Shown here: positions 12,112 to 23,400 of the stretch, in pieces
Layout of the letters: each line of letters opens with the position of its first letter
Numbering within the stretch: the first letter of the stretch is position 1
Source: Marasmius tenuissimus
Taxonomy: Eukaryota; Basidiomycota; Agaricomycetes; Agaricales; Marasmiaceae
DNA length: 64,000 nucleotides
NCBI GenBank assembly: GCA_029532415.1
Contig: JAQOTA010000052.1
Coordinates: 1,116,001 to 1,180,000, forward strand
Direction: 5' to 3'
The notes under the pieces: model-generated
What the model saw: the letters and a program-made list of their open reading frames with translations, nothing else
Database searches by the model: none
What the model was told of the DNA's origin: nothing
Position numbers and translations under genes: made by a program

Positions 12112-12650
12112 TCTGGTTGTATATGGGTTGAACGGTATTGCCTTTACCTTTTTTGTCTCTCTCCCCCCCTCTCTTTTGCTTCATCCTGATTTTGCAGCAA
12201 GCTTTGCATTCCTTTTCTACATCACAACAAACATTTCGTGCTTCTCCCTTCATCATATCTGCTTATATTATTAATGCGAACTTATATTGCAGTCGTTTTC
12301 ACGACGTCTACGAGTCCATTTACTTGCTGTATCTTACACTTACGAGCTACTACATATGTCTTATCGTCCAACTGTACATCAGAACATATCTTCATATGCA
12401 TCCATATTTATTCGTACACGGTCGGCCGCCGTGTCCAGCTCTGGCTACCAAATACTTGAATCTTGATTGATACTAATGCACAACCACCACCTCCATAAGT
12501 ACCAACAACGTTGGCCGACGGGTCTAATACATACCCATCTCCAGTACCAAGCGCGTCACGGCGCGATAGAATGCAGGCAATAGTGAGGAAGACTGTTCTA
12601 AGCAGAAGCAAGACGCTATGTCGGGATAGCATCACATTGAACGCGGTTTT
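12112..12650. other. Convergent intergenic region
   Basis: Between the stop codons of the serine-rich gene (+) and RPB8 (-). The first 300 bases are T-rich and AT-rich, as expected for 3' UTR and termination sequence. No coding signal seen. Confidence 0.6.
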
Positions 12651-13296
12651 CTATGTGCGGAGGAGAATGTATATCGGATCGCCCAAAACGATGTTAGTCA
12701 TGTGTCGGAATGACCCCGTCAAGGACATGAGCAGTCCTCCGAATGAAGCGTAGGCAGTTCTGGAGAACGAGGTGTCCGTTAGAGGGTTGTCTAGAGAGCG
12801 ACGTGAAGGAGACATACACAACTTCTGCGGTTCCTCCGTCGAATTTGTACACCTAGGAAGAGGACGTTCAGACCAAACGCTTTGTAGAAGACAACTGAGA
12901 GCGTACCTTTCCGTACATGACATAGTCATAGTCCTCCTCAAGTCCCTTCCTACCTTTTCCATCTGGCCGCCAAACATCTCTTTCCTTGTCCTCGTCGTCT
13001 GCATTATCGTTTGTACCCCCACTCGGGCCACCTCGGACTAGTGAAGATGCAAGTGCAAGGGCAAAATTTTGATTGCTTTGCAACGGGAATAACTCGATAT
13101 TGTAATCGAGCGTGAGGTCCATATCATAGTTTTTTGAGTGAGCATAGAGACGCGATACTAGAATAGATCAAGCTTGAGTATTTGCACACTGTATTGAGTA
13201 TAAGAGCTCACCTCGATCGAATTTTTTGCCCTCCTTGTCTATTGCGCTAATCGTGAATATATCATCGAAGACGATATTTGAGGAAGTGGAGGACAT
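12651..13296 (-). CDS. RPB8: RNA polymerases I, II and III subunit RPABC3
   Basis: Exons 13296-13212, 13157-12907, 12852-12818, 12759-12651 (159 aa; yeast Rpb8 is 146). Family landmarks in order: NIVFDDIFTI at the N-terminus, MDLTLDYNIELFP, LALASSL, a short acidic insert, WRPDGKG, EEDYDYVMYGKVYKF, YASFGGLLMSLTG and a C-terminal YILLRT. Rpb8 is an OB-fold subunit shared by the three nuclear RNA polymerases. The third exon is only 35 nt. Its start codon lies 57 bp from that of the divergent neighbour, so the two must share a promoter. Confidence 0.95.
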
Positions 13297-13353
13297 GGTC
13301 GGAAAAGCAAAGTTGTGACTAAGCAAAAAGTTCCTCTGACGCTCACAACCACA
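13297..13353. promoter_or_regulatory. 57-bp bidirectional promoter, RPB8 and neighbour
   Basis: Only 57 bp separate the two divergent start codons. No TATA box is visible; the spacer is A-rich near RPB8. Both 5' UTRs must be very short, or the transcripts overlap. Confidence 0.55.
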
Positions 13354-14196
13354 ATGACCGCGACCATGATGTTCCTCTCGACATTGCGCCACAGATTCTC
13401 TGACTTACGGCTCTCTCAACGCGCTGCTCACGCCAAATCTTTCTCTCAAGTTCTGCGAGAGCCTTCCAACTCAGCACCTAGATTGGTACCTACACCACTT
13501 GTCTTCGTCTCTGCTTCCGAATGGCATGCTCCCAACCGGTAATCTACAAGGCTACTGAACTCTCAATTCTTATCGATGCAAGTCCCGTTTTACGACGGTA
13601 TATCCTACAGATTTCGACACGGTTTCGCGCGAATGTATCCTGAAAAAGGTTATACCTGCCTGGACGTCGACATCCATTTACCAGCTGAAGGAACCAACCA
13701 ATCTGAAACCTTGATGGAATACTTTGTATCCGGTACGTATGTTTGTGGCGAAACTCCATGCCACTTCCTTCTCTCATGAATCAATATTGAATCCTGTACA
13801 TGTGGGGGGACATTCATTCACACAGAACTACGCTCCGCAATCAGGTTGACCACCATCCCGTTCGCTCCCGTCATCTTCGCAAGGGACGCAGCTTGCCTCA
13901 TAGCCCAGACCTATATCTCTTCTCATCCGGCTACTGGACTCGTCTTGATCTCACCACCCCCGTCCAATGACGCTGCAATGAAGTCCGGGATCTTACCAAC
14001 GCCGTTACCTGAATACGACTTTGAGCCGACTTTCCCTATCGTGGTGGTTTCGACTCCAAGTCAGATGGAGGTCCTCCGGAAAGAGCATAGGCTGCTCAGA
14101 GATCCTCAGGCTGTTGATACGATCGTTGTTGACGATGTGGAGGGACAAGACGCGTTTGTAAAGATTGAGGAATGGTCAGACAGGATTGGGGTATGA
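13354..14196 (+). CDS. Small alpha/beta-hydrolase-like protein, function unknown
   Basis: Exons 13354-13538, 13611-13732, 13826-14196 (225 aa). The first 40 residues are rich in Arg, Ser and Leu and lack acidic residues, like a mitochondrial targeting peptide (inference). Then PTPLVFVSASEWH, GYTCLDVDIHLP, PVIFARDAACLIAQ and GLVLISPP follow the strand and elbow pattern of an alpha/beta-hydrolase fold. The nucleophile elbow would be FARDAA, without the usual GxSxG serine, so it may be a non-catalytic member. The 72-nt first intron ends at CCTACAG; a nearer AG would break the frame. Divergent from RPB8. Confidence 0.65.
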
Positions 14197-14550
14197 GAGC
14201 GTGTACAATTGGCATTTGCAGGGCTAATTACCTGAAGAATACCACCTGTAATGTATGGGATCTCAATTTATCGTGTTCGTTACCGCCATAATCAGAGGGA
14301 AATAAGTGATCATTGGTTGTCGTTACAAACGGCACATACGGTACGCAATAAGAATGAGTCCCTAAAATGTCTGAATGAGCTGGTATTACTGGATACATAA
14401 AGGGTCGTAAGGAGTAGCTGGGGCGATTAGTTAGTACAGAAAGCGGGTAAAGTAGCAAGCACAAATAAGCAACGGCCGGTTTGTCCACCCGAAGGACGTA
14501 TAAAAGTGCATAAATACTTCCTTTCCGCGGTCAACTTGAGAGCCAAACTC
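14197..14550. other. Convergent intergenic region
   Basis: Between the hydrolase-like gene and the end of MMM1. AT-rich 3' flank with no gene-like signal seen. Confidence 0.5.
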
Positions 14551-15652
14551 TCACTCCGACGCCATCTCTTTTTTAATCTCCTGCTTGACTTCTGCGACGC
14601 TGGCTAACCCGGGAAGGACAACTTTCCAAGTCGCACGAGAAGCTAGTACCCGGTGGACTTGATGTTGTATGAGGTCGTGTAGTTTTGGAACGTTGGCTAG
14701 TTTGGCTCGGCTTCCCATGAGGGATGCTGTGGTCAGGTCAAGTGTGAATGCTGGAGATATTGAAAACGTCATGACTGGGGCCGGTGCTGTCGGTGATGGA
14801 GGTACAATGGAGATCTGGAGGGCCTGTTTTAAATAAACCAAAACGTAGGTAACGATAGATGCTCACCTTGGACTTGAAGAGGGAGAGTGATATTGTTAAG
14901 GATACTGGGAGTCGGGCAAATGAGGGCATGGGGTAGTTGAATAGGTAAGACGTAGAGAGCGATACTGATACGGAGTCCGTGTAGTCGACATCAAACTCGA
15001 TTTCCTGGGTGCTTGTGGTCAGTAGAAGGTACGGACGGAGATGAAGGTACCGCACCGCTGGTTGGTCCTCTGATGGACGATGGCGGCGACCATTATACAG
15101 ACGGGGTGCTGATTTCCCGAGGTCTACAGAGTGAATAACAATATGGTCCTAAAGGTGGTCGTTAGCGCTAGCCGGCCACCGTCAAAAGTTGAGAGGAACT
15201 CACCAGGAAACCAGCAGGGCGAATCTTATTCGCGAAATCCTCCACACGTTGACGAGCAACTTCATCCCCAGCAGGACCAGATAAATCATCTCTTAGTTTA
15301 GAACGATAAACATCCACGACCTGCAGAGAATGATATAAAGCTCAAGTAGAGCAGCAACGACGCGTTCAGGGAAATCACGCACCTGGTGTAACAGCAAGGC
15401 AAACCATTCCGCAGATTCGGATTCTGCCTTTTCGTCTGTAGAGGACTCGGACTGCAGTGAAATGTGTTGATTTCTGTTCGATGAGTCGCTGGTAACCTTC
15501 GGATGATATGAAGAAGTCTCGAACGGGTATTTCGTAGAGTCAAGGAAGAGATATTTGAGGATGAAATAGAGCAGAATAAGAATCGAAAGCTGGCCGATGA
15601 TGAAGCCCTGAGTGAACGTTGGCTGCAGCGAGAACACGTAGTTATTTGCCAT
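14551..15652 (-). CDS. MMM1: ERMES subunit Mmm1
   Basis: Exons 15652-15383, 15320-15204, 15148-15056, 15004-14867, 14823-14551 (296 aa). A short lumenal N-terminus is followed by one membrane segment (FIIGQLSILILLYFILKYLF, about residues 15-34). An acidic/Ser linker leads to the SMP lipid-transfer domain: AEWFALLLHQ, DVDYTDSVSVSLST, LFNYPMPSFARLPVSLTIS, ASLMGSRAKLANVPKL and the C-terminal WKVVLPGL. Mmm1 is the ER-anchored part of ERMES, which with Mdm10, Mdm12 and Mdm34 tethers ER to mitochondria and moves phospholipids. The 43-nt last intron is short even for this locus. Divergent from the TTL-like gene, 187 bp between start codons. Confidence 0.93.
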
Positions 15653-15839
15653 GGACGATGGTGGAAGAGAAGCAGACCCTTGGTTGTGAGGGTCCAGCTT
15701 AAAATTCCAATTTTTCTGCGGGACGAAATAGTATGGCCGAAGTGGACGCTAGGCAACGGCAACGAGCAGCGCGCCGCGTCAAGTCGCCTGTGATTTCACC
15801 ACCACGTGCAACTTTTTGAATTCTTGTGCACGGACTCCC

Positions 15840-17372
15840 ATGTCAGTCGCAAAGGTTATTTGGCCCTCTGCTCCTCTCACGGATTCTCTCGTTCGGAATG
15901 CCCTGCAAAAGGTCCTACCAGATATCCAGATAACCGACTCGAATCCAGCACCCAGTTCCCGATTCATACAGTGGTCATCCTACGATGAAATCGATCATGA
16001 ACTCGTCAATTTACAGCGAGAATCGGTCTTGTCGTCCTCTTACACATTCCGCAAATGTCTGATCCGGAAACACTTCTTATCACGCTGCATCTTGACATTT
16101 CTCACCAAAAATCCCGACTCGCTTCTCAAGAACGCGTGGCCACAAACATATGAGATAGAAATCTCATTCGCAGACGAACTCGATGAAATTTTTGCGGATG
16201 AGCTCTGGGAGCTTGGACAAGAGTTGGAGAAATCTCAAACATGGTGGATCTTGAAGCCGTTGAGTGCAAGTCCAGTATGAAACTCGTCACCGACATTCAT
16301 ATCCATACGAAACGCAGAGGAATGGCTGATCGTGGTAATGGGATCAGGCTGTTTTCTGACCGCGAATCACTGGAGAGCATATTCGAAGAATTCGAGGGCG
16401 ACGAGGAGGAGGAGGAGAGAGCAAAAGAGTGACGCGGAAGATCAAAATGAGACCGCTGTAGTCACTTCTCAGCTCCGCCATTTTGTGATTCAGGTATGTT
16501 TTCGAGGTGAACTACTACGATCGTCAGTTCACAGTCCTGCGCAGGAATACCTAGCAGACCCTTTGCTGTTCGATCCTCTCGAGGTTTCACTGAACGGCGC
16601 CAGGAAACCGTCTTTCGACGAACTCCAAGGCCACAAAGCAAGTGATTGCCCTTCAACTTCTCTCCCAATGGCGATCCTCAACCATCCCCCACCAGTCCCA
16701 CCTTAGAGTATACTGTGTGGCTTCTGGAGCCCTCACACTTTATCTTTACGATCGAGTCCTCGCTCTTTTTTCTTCCAAACCTTACCAACACCCAGCCCGT
16801 CAGGAAGGCGATATCGATCTGGCTTGCCATCTTACGAACACGTCTTTGCAGACTCACCGTGGAGAGGAAGGTGTCCGACTTCTCACTGAGTTGATAGGCT
16901 GTCACGTCCTTTCTCATCCTGGAGAAACACCACGCGTCTTCACGGAAGAGGACGTTGCCGAACTTTTGTCGCAAATGAGACAGGCCCTCGAGGAAACCTT
17001 CAACGCCGCACTACGCGATCCGATAAACTTCCAGGTAAGACGGAGCGGTCCATTTCTTGGATCCTTCGCTAACTTTGAGTCGTCCAGCCGCTACCCAACG
17101 CCTTCGAACTCTTTGGCGTAGACTTTTTGGTAACGCATACGACCAACGACGCCGGGCGTTGGCAAGTCAAGCTTTTAGAGATAAATGCGGAGCCAGCGAT
17201 TGAACTCACCGGTCCGAGGTTGAAATGGATCCTAGAGGACCTTTTCATCGCCATGGCAAAAGTTTGTGTCAGGCCATTTTCGGACGGTCAGGAAGGTGTT
17301 GACGCGAGTTGGCCGGTAGGGGAGACAGAACACAACCTGGTGAAGTGTCTAGAGAGGAAAGTCCGCAGCTGA
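15840..17372 (+). CDS. Tubulin-tyrosine-ligase-like protein, with an apparent frameshift
   Basis: Exons 15840-16258, 16318-16493, 16545-16637, 16696-17034, 17088-17372. TTL-domain landmarks: WWILKP then GMADRGNGIRLF (ATP-grasp P-loop region), VVTSQLRHFVIQEYLADPLL, HLRVYCVASGALTLYLYDR, HLTNTSLQ and LLEINAEPAIELTG (metal-binding ExN). The family ligates amino acids to tubulin or other proteins; the nearest yeast homologue type is Pby1. The exon sum is 1312 nt, one more than a multiple of three: the frame that reads EEFEGDEEEEERAKE stops at 16430-16432, while TAVVTSQ lies in the +1 frame. No plausible intron explains this. Intron 16638-16695 uses a GC donor. Start chosen at MSVAKVI. Convergent with NOP7. 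Confidence 0.8.
16391..16440 (+). other. Site of the one-base frame break in the TTL-like gene
   Basis: A GAGGAGGAGGAGGAG repeat followed by an AAAA run lies exactly where the reading frame changes by one base. Such repeats are prone to slippage in replication and in sequencing. Confidence 0.6.
16638..16695 (+). other. GC-AG intron in the TTL-like gene
   Basis: Donor GCAAGT, acceptor CCACCAG. It joins GGC-CAC-AAA to TCC-CAC-CTT without frame change and restores HLRVYCVASG. No GT donor nearby gives that frame. Confidence 0.75.
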
Positions 17373-17542
17373 CAAACTGTACTCGCTCAGCTGCCAAAAA
17401 TCACAATGTTCAAAGTTCAAAGTTCAAGCCACGGAATGTGGACAGAAAGCAGGCGATGTGATTGAACTCGTACATACTCGTGCACGAAAAACTAACCCTA
17501 ACGACGAAAAGCGAAACAAAGAAAGAGGGACGATAGCCATAT

Positions 17543-19631
17543 CTATGACTTTGATTTCGCCTTCTGTTTCTGAATGTCCCGTTTCTTTGCCTGGAGGTTG
17601 GCGCGCTGCATTTCCGAAAGAATCAGAATATGAACTACCCGTATAGACAGGAAACGCACCTCATCAGAACGCTTGTTTTGACTGTACTTCATCTTCTCGT
17701 ACAGTTTGCGTTGCTTATTGCTCATCATCATCTTGTTCATGTCCTTCTCTTTATCTTTAACGGTGCTCTTCTCCTTCGCTGCCTTCTTGAACTTGCGACG
17801 AGCTTTGCCAACCTCCTTCTCGAACGCTGTCGAGTCCAGGCCAGCCGCCTCAGCTGCAAGCTCTGCAGTCCGGAGTGAGGCTTCATCCGTAGCCTCGGCG
17901 ATAGCCTTCAATGCATTGGCTGAGGCATCCTCCTCATCCTCCTCTTGCTCACCGTCATCACCATCTCCGTCCTCATCCATCTCCACCTCCTCTTCTTCCT
18001 CTTCATCCTCCATATCGGCGTCCTCACCTCCCTGCGCCGTCGGGTCGTAAGCCCCTTCCTGCTCACCGAACGGGCTCAGATGAGGAGGAAGTTCGCTGAC
18101 ACCCTGGGCATAAGGGCCCTCGACCAAAATCTTTCCGGCATTTATGCAATCAACGATCCATTGTGGTTGAATGTACTTTCTACGACTCTTTCGTTCTCGT
18201 TCCTCGGGGGTTTCGTCTGGTCTGTCAACCACCGGCCTGTCTATTATAACATGGGTGATGGAGTCATCGTTCTCGTCGAAGGGCGAACCAGACCCAGACG
18301 ATGCGGGCCATCCAATTCGACCTCCAAATGACCGAACGAGGAATTCGAATATAGGCCTTGAGGTTTCTCGTGAGAGGAAGAATGTATACGGCGCGAAGAG
18401 GCTGGTGTTCAGGGTAGGAGGAAGGGATTGTAGTGAATGCAGTGTAGGAAGGGATGCGACGGATTGGGGATCGGATTTTGAAGGTTGAGGGACGAAGTCT
18501 TCCTCATCGTTGGCACTTGTGCTTTCTGGACCTGCCATGTCGACGTCGGCATTACTATCCGCAGTAGTGGATGCAGCTAGGCTTTTAATGGTTTTGTGAA
18601 CGTCCTTGCCTGTTACTTGGCGACCTTCAATCTCGACCACCTTGGTTTTGGGTAAGGGTTTCGTGGTAGGACGAGTTGTGTCTTGGATGGCAAAAGCACC
18701 GATACCCGCTGCTCCTTCATCCTTCTTCGCGTCGAGTGGAGGTGGGTATACTAAGCCTGCATCGGTGTAGAGTTTGAAGAAAACAAAACCGAGTAGGGTC
18801 TGATAAAGTTCGAGGAAGGTGAGCATAACGCGAACGTCGACATCGGCGGGAATCTGTTGGGTTGTCAGCTTGAAAGTTCCTCTTCACGAGGGAGAATGAC
18901 TAACATTCTGGGTAAATTGGTAGGGTACGAGCCATGTTACGGGTTGATCCATAACCTCGGCCTGATAGTAGACACCCTTGATAGACAGAAATGCCTTTCG
19001 AAGAGATCGAGAATGCATGACATAGAGTTGCCATTCAGCCGCGAGGCGAGCACAGTTTTCAACCAAGGTAGGTGGTACGCGAGTATTCGAAGGGAGAGAA
19101 GCAAATAGAAAGATCATGCATAGTGCATCATCGATGTCTCGAACGGCGTCGATGAATGTCGGATACCTATCGAATGGTTAGCGAACAATTGATTAACTCC
19201 ATGTCCGATTCTGCGTACCGTTCCTTGACTATATGGTCCAACTTGTACACCGGCTTGTTCTCTTCCAAACTCTTTGCATCGCTCCATTCCCCTCTCCCAA
19301 GAGCCCGAGAAAGCTTTTTCGCGAATGCCTTGTGTTCTCGTAGCTTCCTGAGAACCGGTTCGTGTGCAAGGTATGCAATATCCTTTGCATAATAGAACGA
19401 TGTCGGAGCTGACGACCCCTTGTTGGCCTTTTTCCTGCTACGAGGCTCCCGAGGGAAAATTCCTGGCGGTGATCAGCTACGAGAGATCGAGTACTGTTGA
19501 GAGAACATACCTTTTAATATACACAACCGACGAAAGTCTGCGAGAGAGCATTGTAGCTTTTTAATGGCCGCAGTTCGAGTAACATAGGCCTTCGCTGCTC
19601 CTGCCTTTCCTTTTTGCCTTAATCGTCCCAT
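17543..19631 (-). CDS. NOP7: Pescadillo homologue, ribosome biogenesis
   Basis: Exons 19631-19511, 19462-19219, 19166-18905, 18853-17660, 17605-17543 (627 aa). The N-terminal Pescadillo domain is clear: [49 protein letters not shown] segment, [16 protein letters not shown] and [26 protein letters not shown] segment. A BRCT domain follows (about 345-440: [34 protein letters not shown]). The C-terminus is a long acidic stretch and a Lys-rich tail ending AKSKS. Pescadillo acts in the PeBoW complex (with Erb1 and Ytm1) in 60S subunit assembly in the nucleolus. Divergent from SMD2 with 119 bp between start codons. Confidence 0.95.
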
Positions 19632-19750
19632 TGCGATCGAGGAATTAGCGGTGGGCTAGCGTAGTGGAAGTGTAGAGGCAAAAAAAATCTTGCTAAATTT
19701 AAATTACATAAGACGCGCTCCCCTCAAACTGACTCTCATCCGCTATCAAC

Positions 19751-20359
19751 ATGAGGTACTCATTTCATCGCAAACTTTACTCTGTATCTGACCTATTCTT
19801 TAACTGCTAGTCAATATGTTCACGTCCCAAAATCTGAGCTAGACGAAGCTCAACTTCGTCAGTTGGAGGAGCACGAAATTTCACAGGGACCATTGTCCGT
19901 TCTCCAACAAGCGGTTCGCAATCATACGCAAGTACTCATCTCACTACGAAACGACAAGAAGCTGCTGGCTAGGGTGAAAGCGTTTGATAGACACTCAAAC
20001 ATGGTGAGTAGAGCTATTGATCGTGGCTCGCGCGCGCGTATCTAACATAAATTCCAAGGTCCTTGAAAACGTGAAAGAGGTACTACTCCCGTTCCAATAA
20101 AATTGACACCCCGTTGACAAGTCTCTCCAGATGTGGACAGAAATCCCCAAAGGCAAGAACAAGAAACCTGTGAACAAGGACCGGTTTATCAGCAAGATGT
20201 TTTTGCGGTAGGATTCTCCGCATCAAGGGTGTTTATACCAACCACTGACGTTTTGTGCCCTCTTAGTGGTGACTCGGTCATCCTGAGTACGTTCATTTCT
20301 TTGCAATTTCGACCGTCTCTGATTTTACACGTCCTGTAGTCTTGCGAAACCAAGCATAA
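19751..20359 (+). CDS. SMD2: Spliceosomal Sm protein D2
   Basis: Six exons: 19751-19755, 19811-20003, 20059-20079, 20131-20207, 20267-20286, 20340-20359 (111 aa). The start codon is followed after two bases by an intron, so the second codon is split (AG|T). Sm1 motif: [25 protein letters not shown] (centre [17 protein letters not shown]). Then LENVKEMWTEIPK, a Lys-rich loop, [17 protein letters not shown] and LRNQA as Sm2. SmD2 is a core subunit of U1, U2, U4 and U5 snRNPs. Three exons are only 20-21 nt. The stop codon is 77 bp from that of the convergent RdRp gene. Confidence 0.95.
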
Positions 20360-20436
20360 ATATTCGCTCTGTTGTAGATTACATGGGGTTTCACAGGTGT
20401 TGGTACAAATTCGTGTTATCAATGAGACGTTGTAAC

Positions 20437-23400
20437 TCAGAACCTGCTCCAGTTTGACCCCGCCCGCGACCGTCTGCTATCATCGATCTCCTTAATCGCA
20501 TCGAAAATCGCTCCTAGAGCAATCCACCCAAAACTTCGAGCACCCAACGTCTGGTCACGCTCTTTCAGCGCGAGTTTCCAAGCTAACCATGCCTGGGCTA
20601 ACGATTCTTCGGCTGCGACTTCATCGTCGCCATCGAGCTCATCTCTTACGCCACGTACTATAGTGTCTGTATGTTCCCTGGGAGACCGTCAACCAAAACT
20701 ATTTTCCATAAGTGAACGAGTTTCTTACTCACCTCAATTTCGACATATTCTCCTTACGTTGACGGTTCTGAGATGTTTTTTGGGCAATGGTACCAATGAT
20801 TGCCTCTTCTTCAGATAACAGAGCGTCGCGTCTATGGGATAGGGTGAAGCTCCGAAGGATACTTGTCAAGTTGGAACAGTATCCCGCGAATATCCTGGCA
20901 ATGTGCTCTCTTTCCTCTCGGCTCCTCCTAGTGCTGGTCGGGATGTATTTTTCGACGTGACTCTCAACGACCTCGATGAGAGGATCATCCCTGAGGCGAG
21001 CATTAGCAAGAGATTGGGCAATGGAGTCTACACCTCTCGTTTGATCACGTCCCTCCCTAATCATTCGGCGTTCATTGCGCGTGAGTGGGACGTCACTGTG
21101 CAATGGGGGTAAATCAATTCTTCTGAAGAGTCGACCTATAGCGCGTTCGCTCCTGTAGAAATCCGCATTGTGTTCCGTACTGAGTGTCTCAGGGGCCTGC
21201 CAGTCGGGTTTGGCTTTGTATTTGAGCCTTGGAATTCTCTGAGGTGAAACTGGATTTCCAGTCTTCGGGTAATCCACTGCATCACTATGTAGGTCGGAGA
21301 GCTTCAAGCAGTCCGGGTCAAATATCCCCTCGGTACTTTGGTCTGCGATGATCAACCAGTTGGTCGCAATAAGTCCAATGACCTGCAATATTTGCGCGCA
21401 AGTCCGTAAGCATCAAGGAAAGAAATCTAGGATGGAAGCTTACATCACTGTTGATAAATTGCATGACGAACTCTGCGATGTCTGCCATCGTACTTGGACG
21501 ATTGAGCATCTTTCTCTCTGCGGCCTTGTAAGTGGCTGGTTTACTGAGTCGCTGCGGGTAGAAATCCGGGAGGTGGTCCAACGGGATTAGGCTGTAAGTG
21601 TCGCCGTCCAAATCTCCTCCTCCAAGGTAGGACGGTAGTGGACGTTTACCTACCGAGGATCAGCCAAAGTCATGATAAAGAGCGCTTCCGATGAAAGGAC
21701 CACACACCTTTCACTGAAAAGACCACAGTATTGGGTAACGGCTCGTGAGCAAAGCACGAGCCTTCTGGTGGCCGACCGATTGCCTCTACAACCTGGACAT
21801 CACCGGGATGGATTGTCGGAGAACGTGAGATAAGGATGAGTCCCTCGAGGAAGATCATGGGTGAGTCGACAGGCTTGACACATGCGAATATCTGGTGAGG
21901 CTCCAAAAAGCCATGGACGTCCGCTACCCCCACAAGATTCCAAGCGTTGGGAATAGGAATGCGAGCATGGTTTTTGAGGTCTCGCAACGCGTGGTGGACA
22001 GCGTATTGCATCATCTTCCTGTAGAAGGAATCCCAGGCGAGGTTGTCAATCCCTAGCCGGGAAAGGGCCAACAAGACCGAAGTCAGTCGATATGAGGTCC
22101 CAAGACCGTGGCTCTCAAGCATCCGGGCAGCGCCGTCCAAGCTCTGCGTAGCGTCTTGGGCTTGCTTGACGGCTTTGTCCTGATACTTTTCAAAGGTCTC
22201 GTATGGTACCCCTAGTCCGTCGAGGAGCATGATGAGTGGTCTGTTCAAGTAATACATACCGGGACGATCGAATGCACGAGCGATTTCGATTTGACGGGAG
22301 TCGGGTGCTTGGAACTTGATCATAGATGGCCGAAGTAGTAGCATCATTCCCTGGAGTTTGTAGTCGACTGAGAGCATGCCTTTTGACCCCATAAGCCGAA
22401 TCTGATATGCCGCGACCTTGGCCCGATTTTTTCGAGAACGACGTTTCGCCCCTTTGAGCTCCTTCCAGATAGCACGCGAGAGTTCGCGTGACATCGTGCC
22501 TACTCCATCGGTGAAGGTGTACTCCCCATCCTTCGTCTGTACGTCCTTCCCGTAGATGATCTCATCGACTTCAACGAGGGTGGCGTCTGTAGCGGTGAAC
22601 GCTTGCGATATCCTGGCTGCATAACGAGCGGGACAACGCATCAATTCTTTGTCAAAGTTTCCAAGTTCCTTGATGATGATAGAAGCATCTACGAGGCCCC
22701 GATGAGGGTCAATAAAAGGCTTGACGAACCTGCATTGGTTTCAGTAATAGTTACAACAATTGAAGTGGGTAATGGCGCTTGCTTACCACACTGCGTGTTC
22801 CTTCAATGCTGACTGAGAATACGCAAGGAATTCGAACTTCCTTCCGGCTATTTTGAGTCCCGACAACAGAAATCGACCGACCCGGTGCTTAATGAAGGAT
22901 GTACCATCGATCTCTCTATCGAAACGATACTGGACAGATCCTTCCTCAGTGAACCTCACTCTCAAGAAGGATTCATGACAGCTCCTATCGTACAGACGAA
23001 CAACACGATTGGACCGTTCTGGAAATGGACCCTCAAACTTCATGGTTGTCGGCGTAATGGTGACGTGAAGCAGCTCAAAGAGACTGCCTTCCTGCGGAAG
23101 GAGAGCTGGAGCTTTCGCAAGGTTGTCGAAGAAGGATCTCTCTGCGTTGGAAAAACAATCTTGAATGGATTGTTCGCCCTCAGCATCTTCGCCCCACCAC
23201 AGGCCGCGAAGTTTATTCTCCAATTCCCTAACGAAGTCCGAAGCGCGTCGTCTGCCGTGAAGTTTGTGGATGCGATCGACACTAGGAATCATGCGAAGCA
23301 GTTCCTGAGCGTCCAAAAGTCCTCGGTAAATAAGAGCTTCCAACTGAAAAGCTATACACCAAGGCATCGTTGCTAGATACCTTTGCAAGACATCTAGCTG

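Noticed and set aside
16340..16390. 46-nt intron (GTTTTC..TTCGAG) to explain the TTL frame break
   Set aside because: Would remove the conserved LFSDRESLESIFEEFE segment and has a poor acceptor without pyrimidine tract.
17491..17502. Second telobox-like AACCCTAAC between TTL and NOP7
   Set aside because: Single copy in a convergent 3' region; no promoter nearby.
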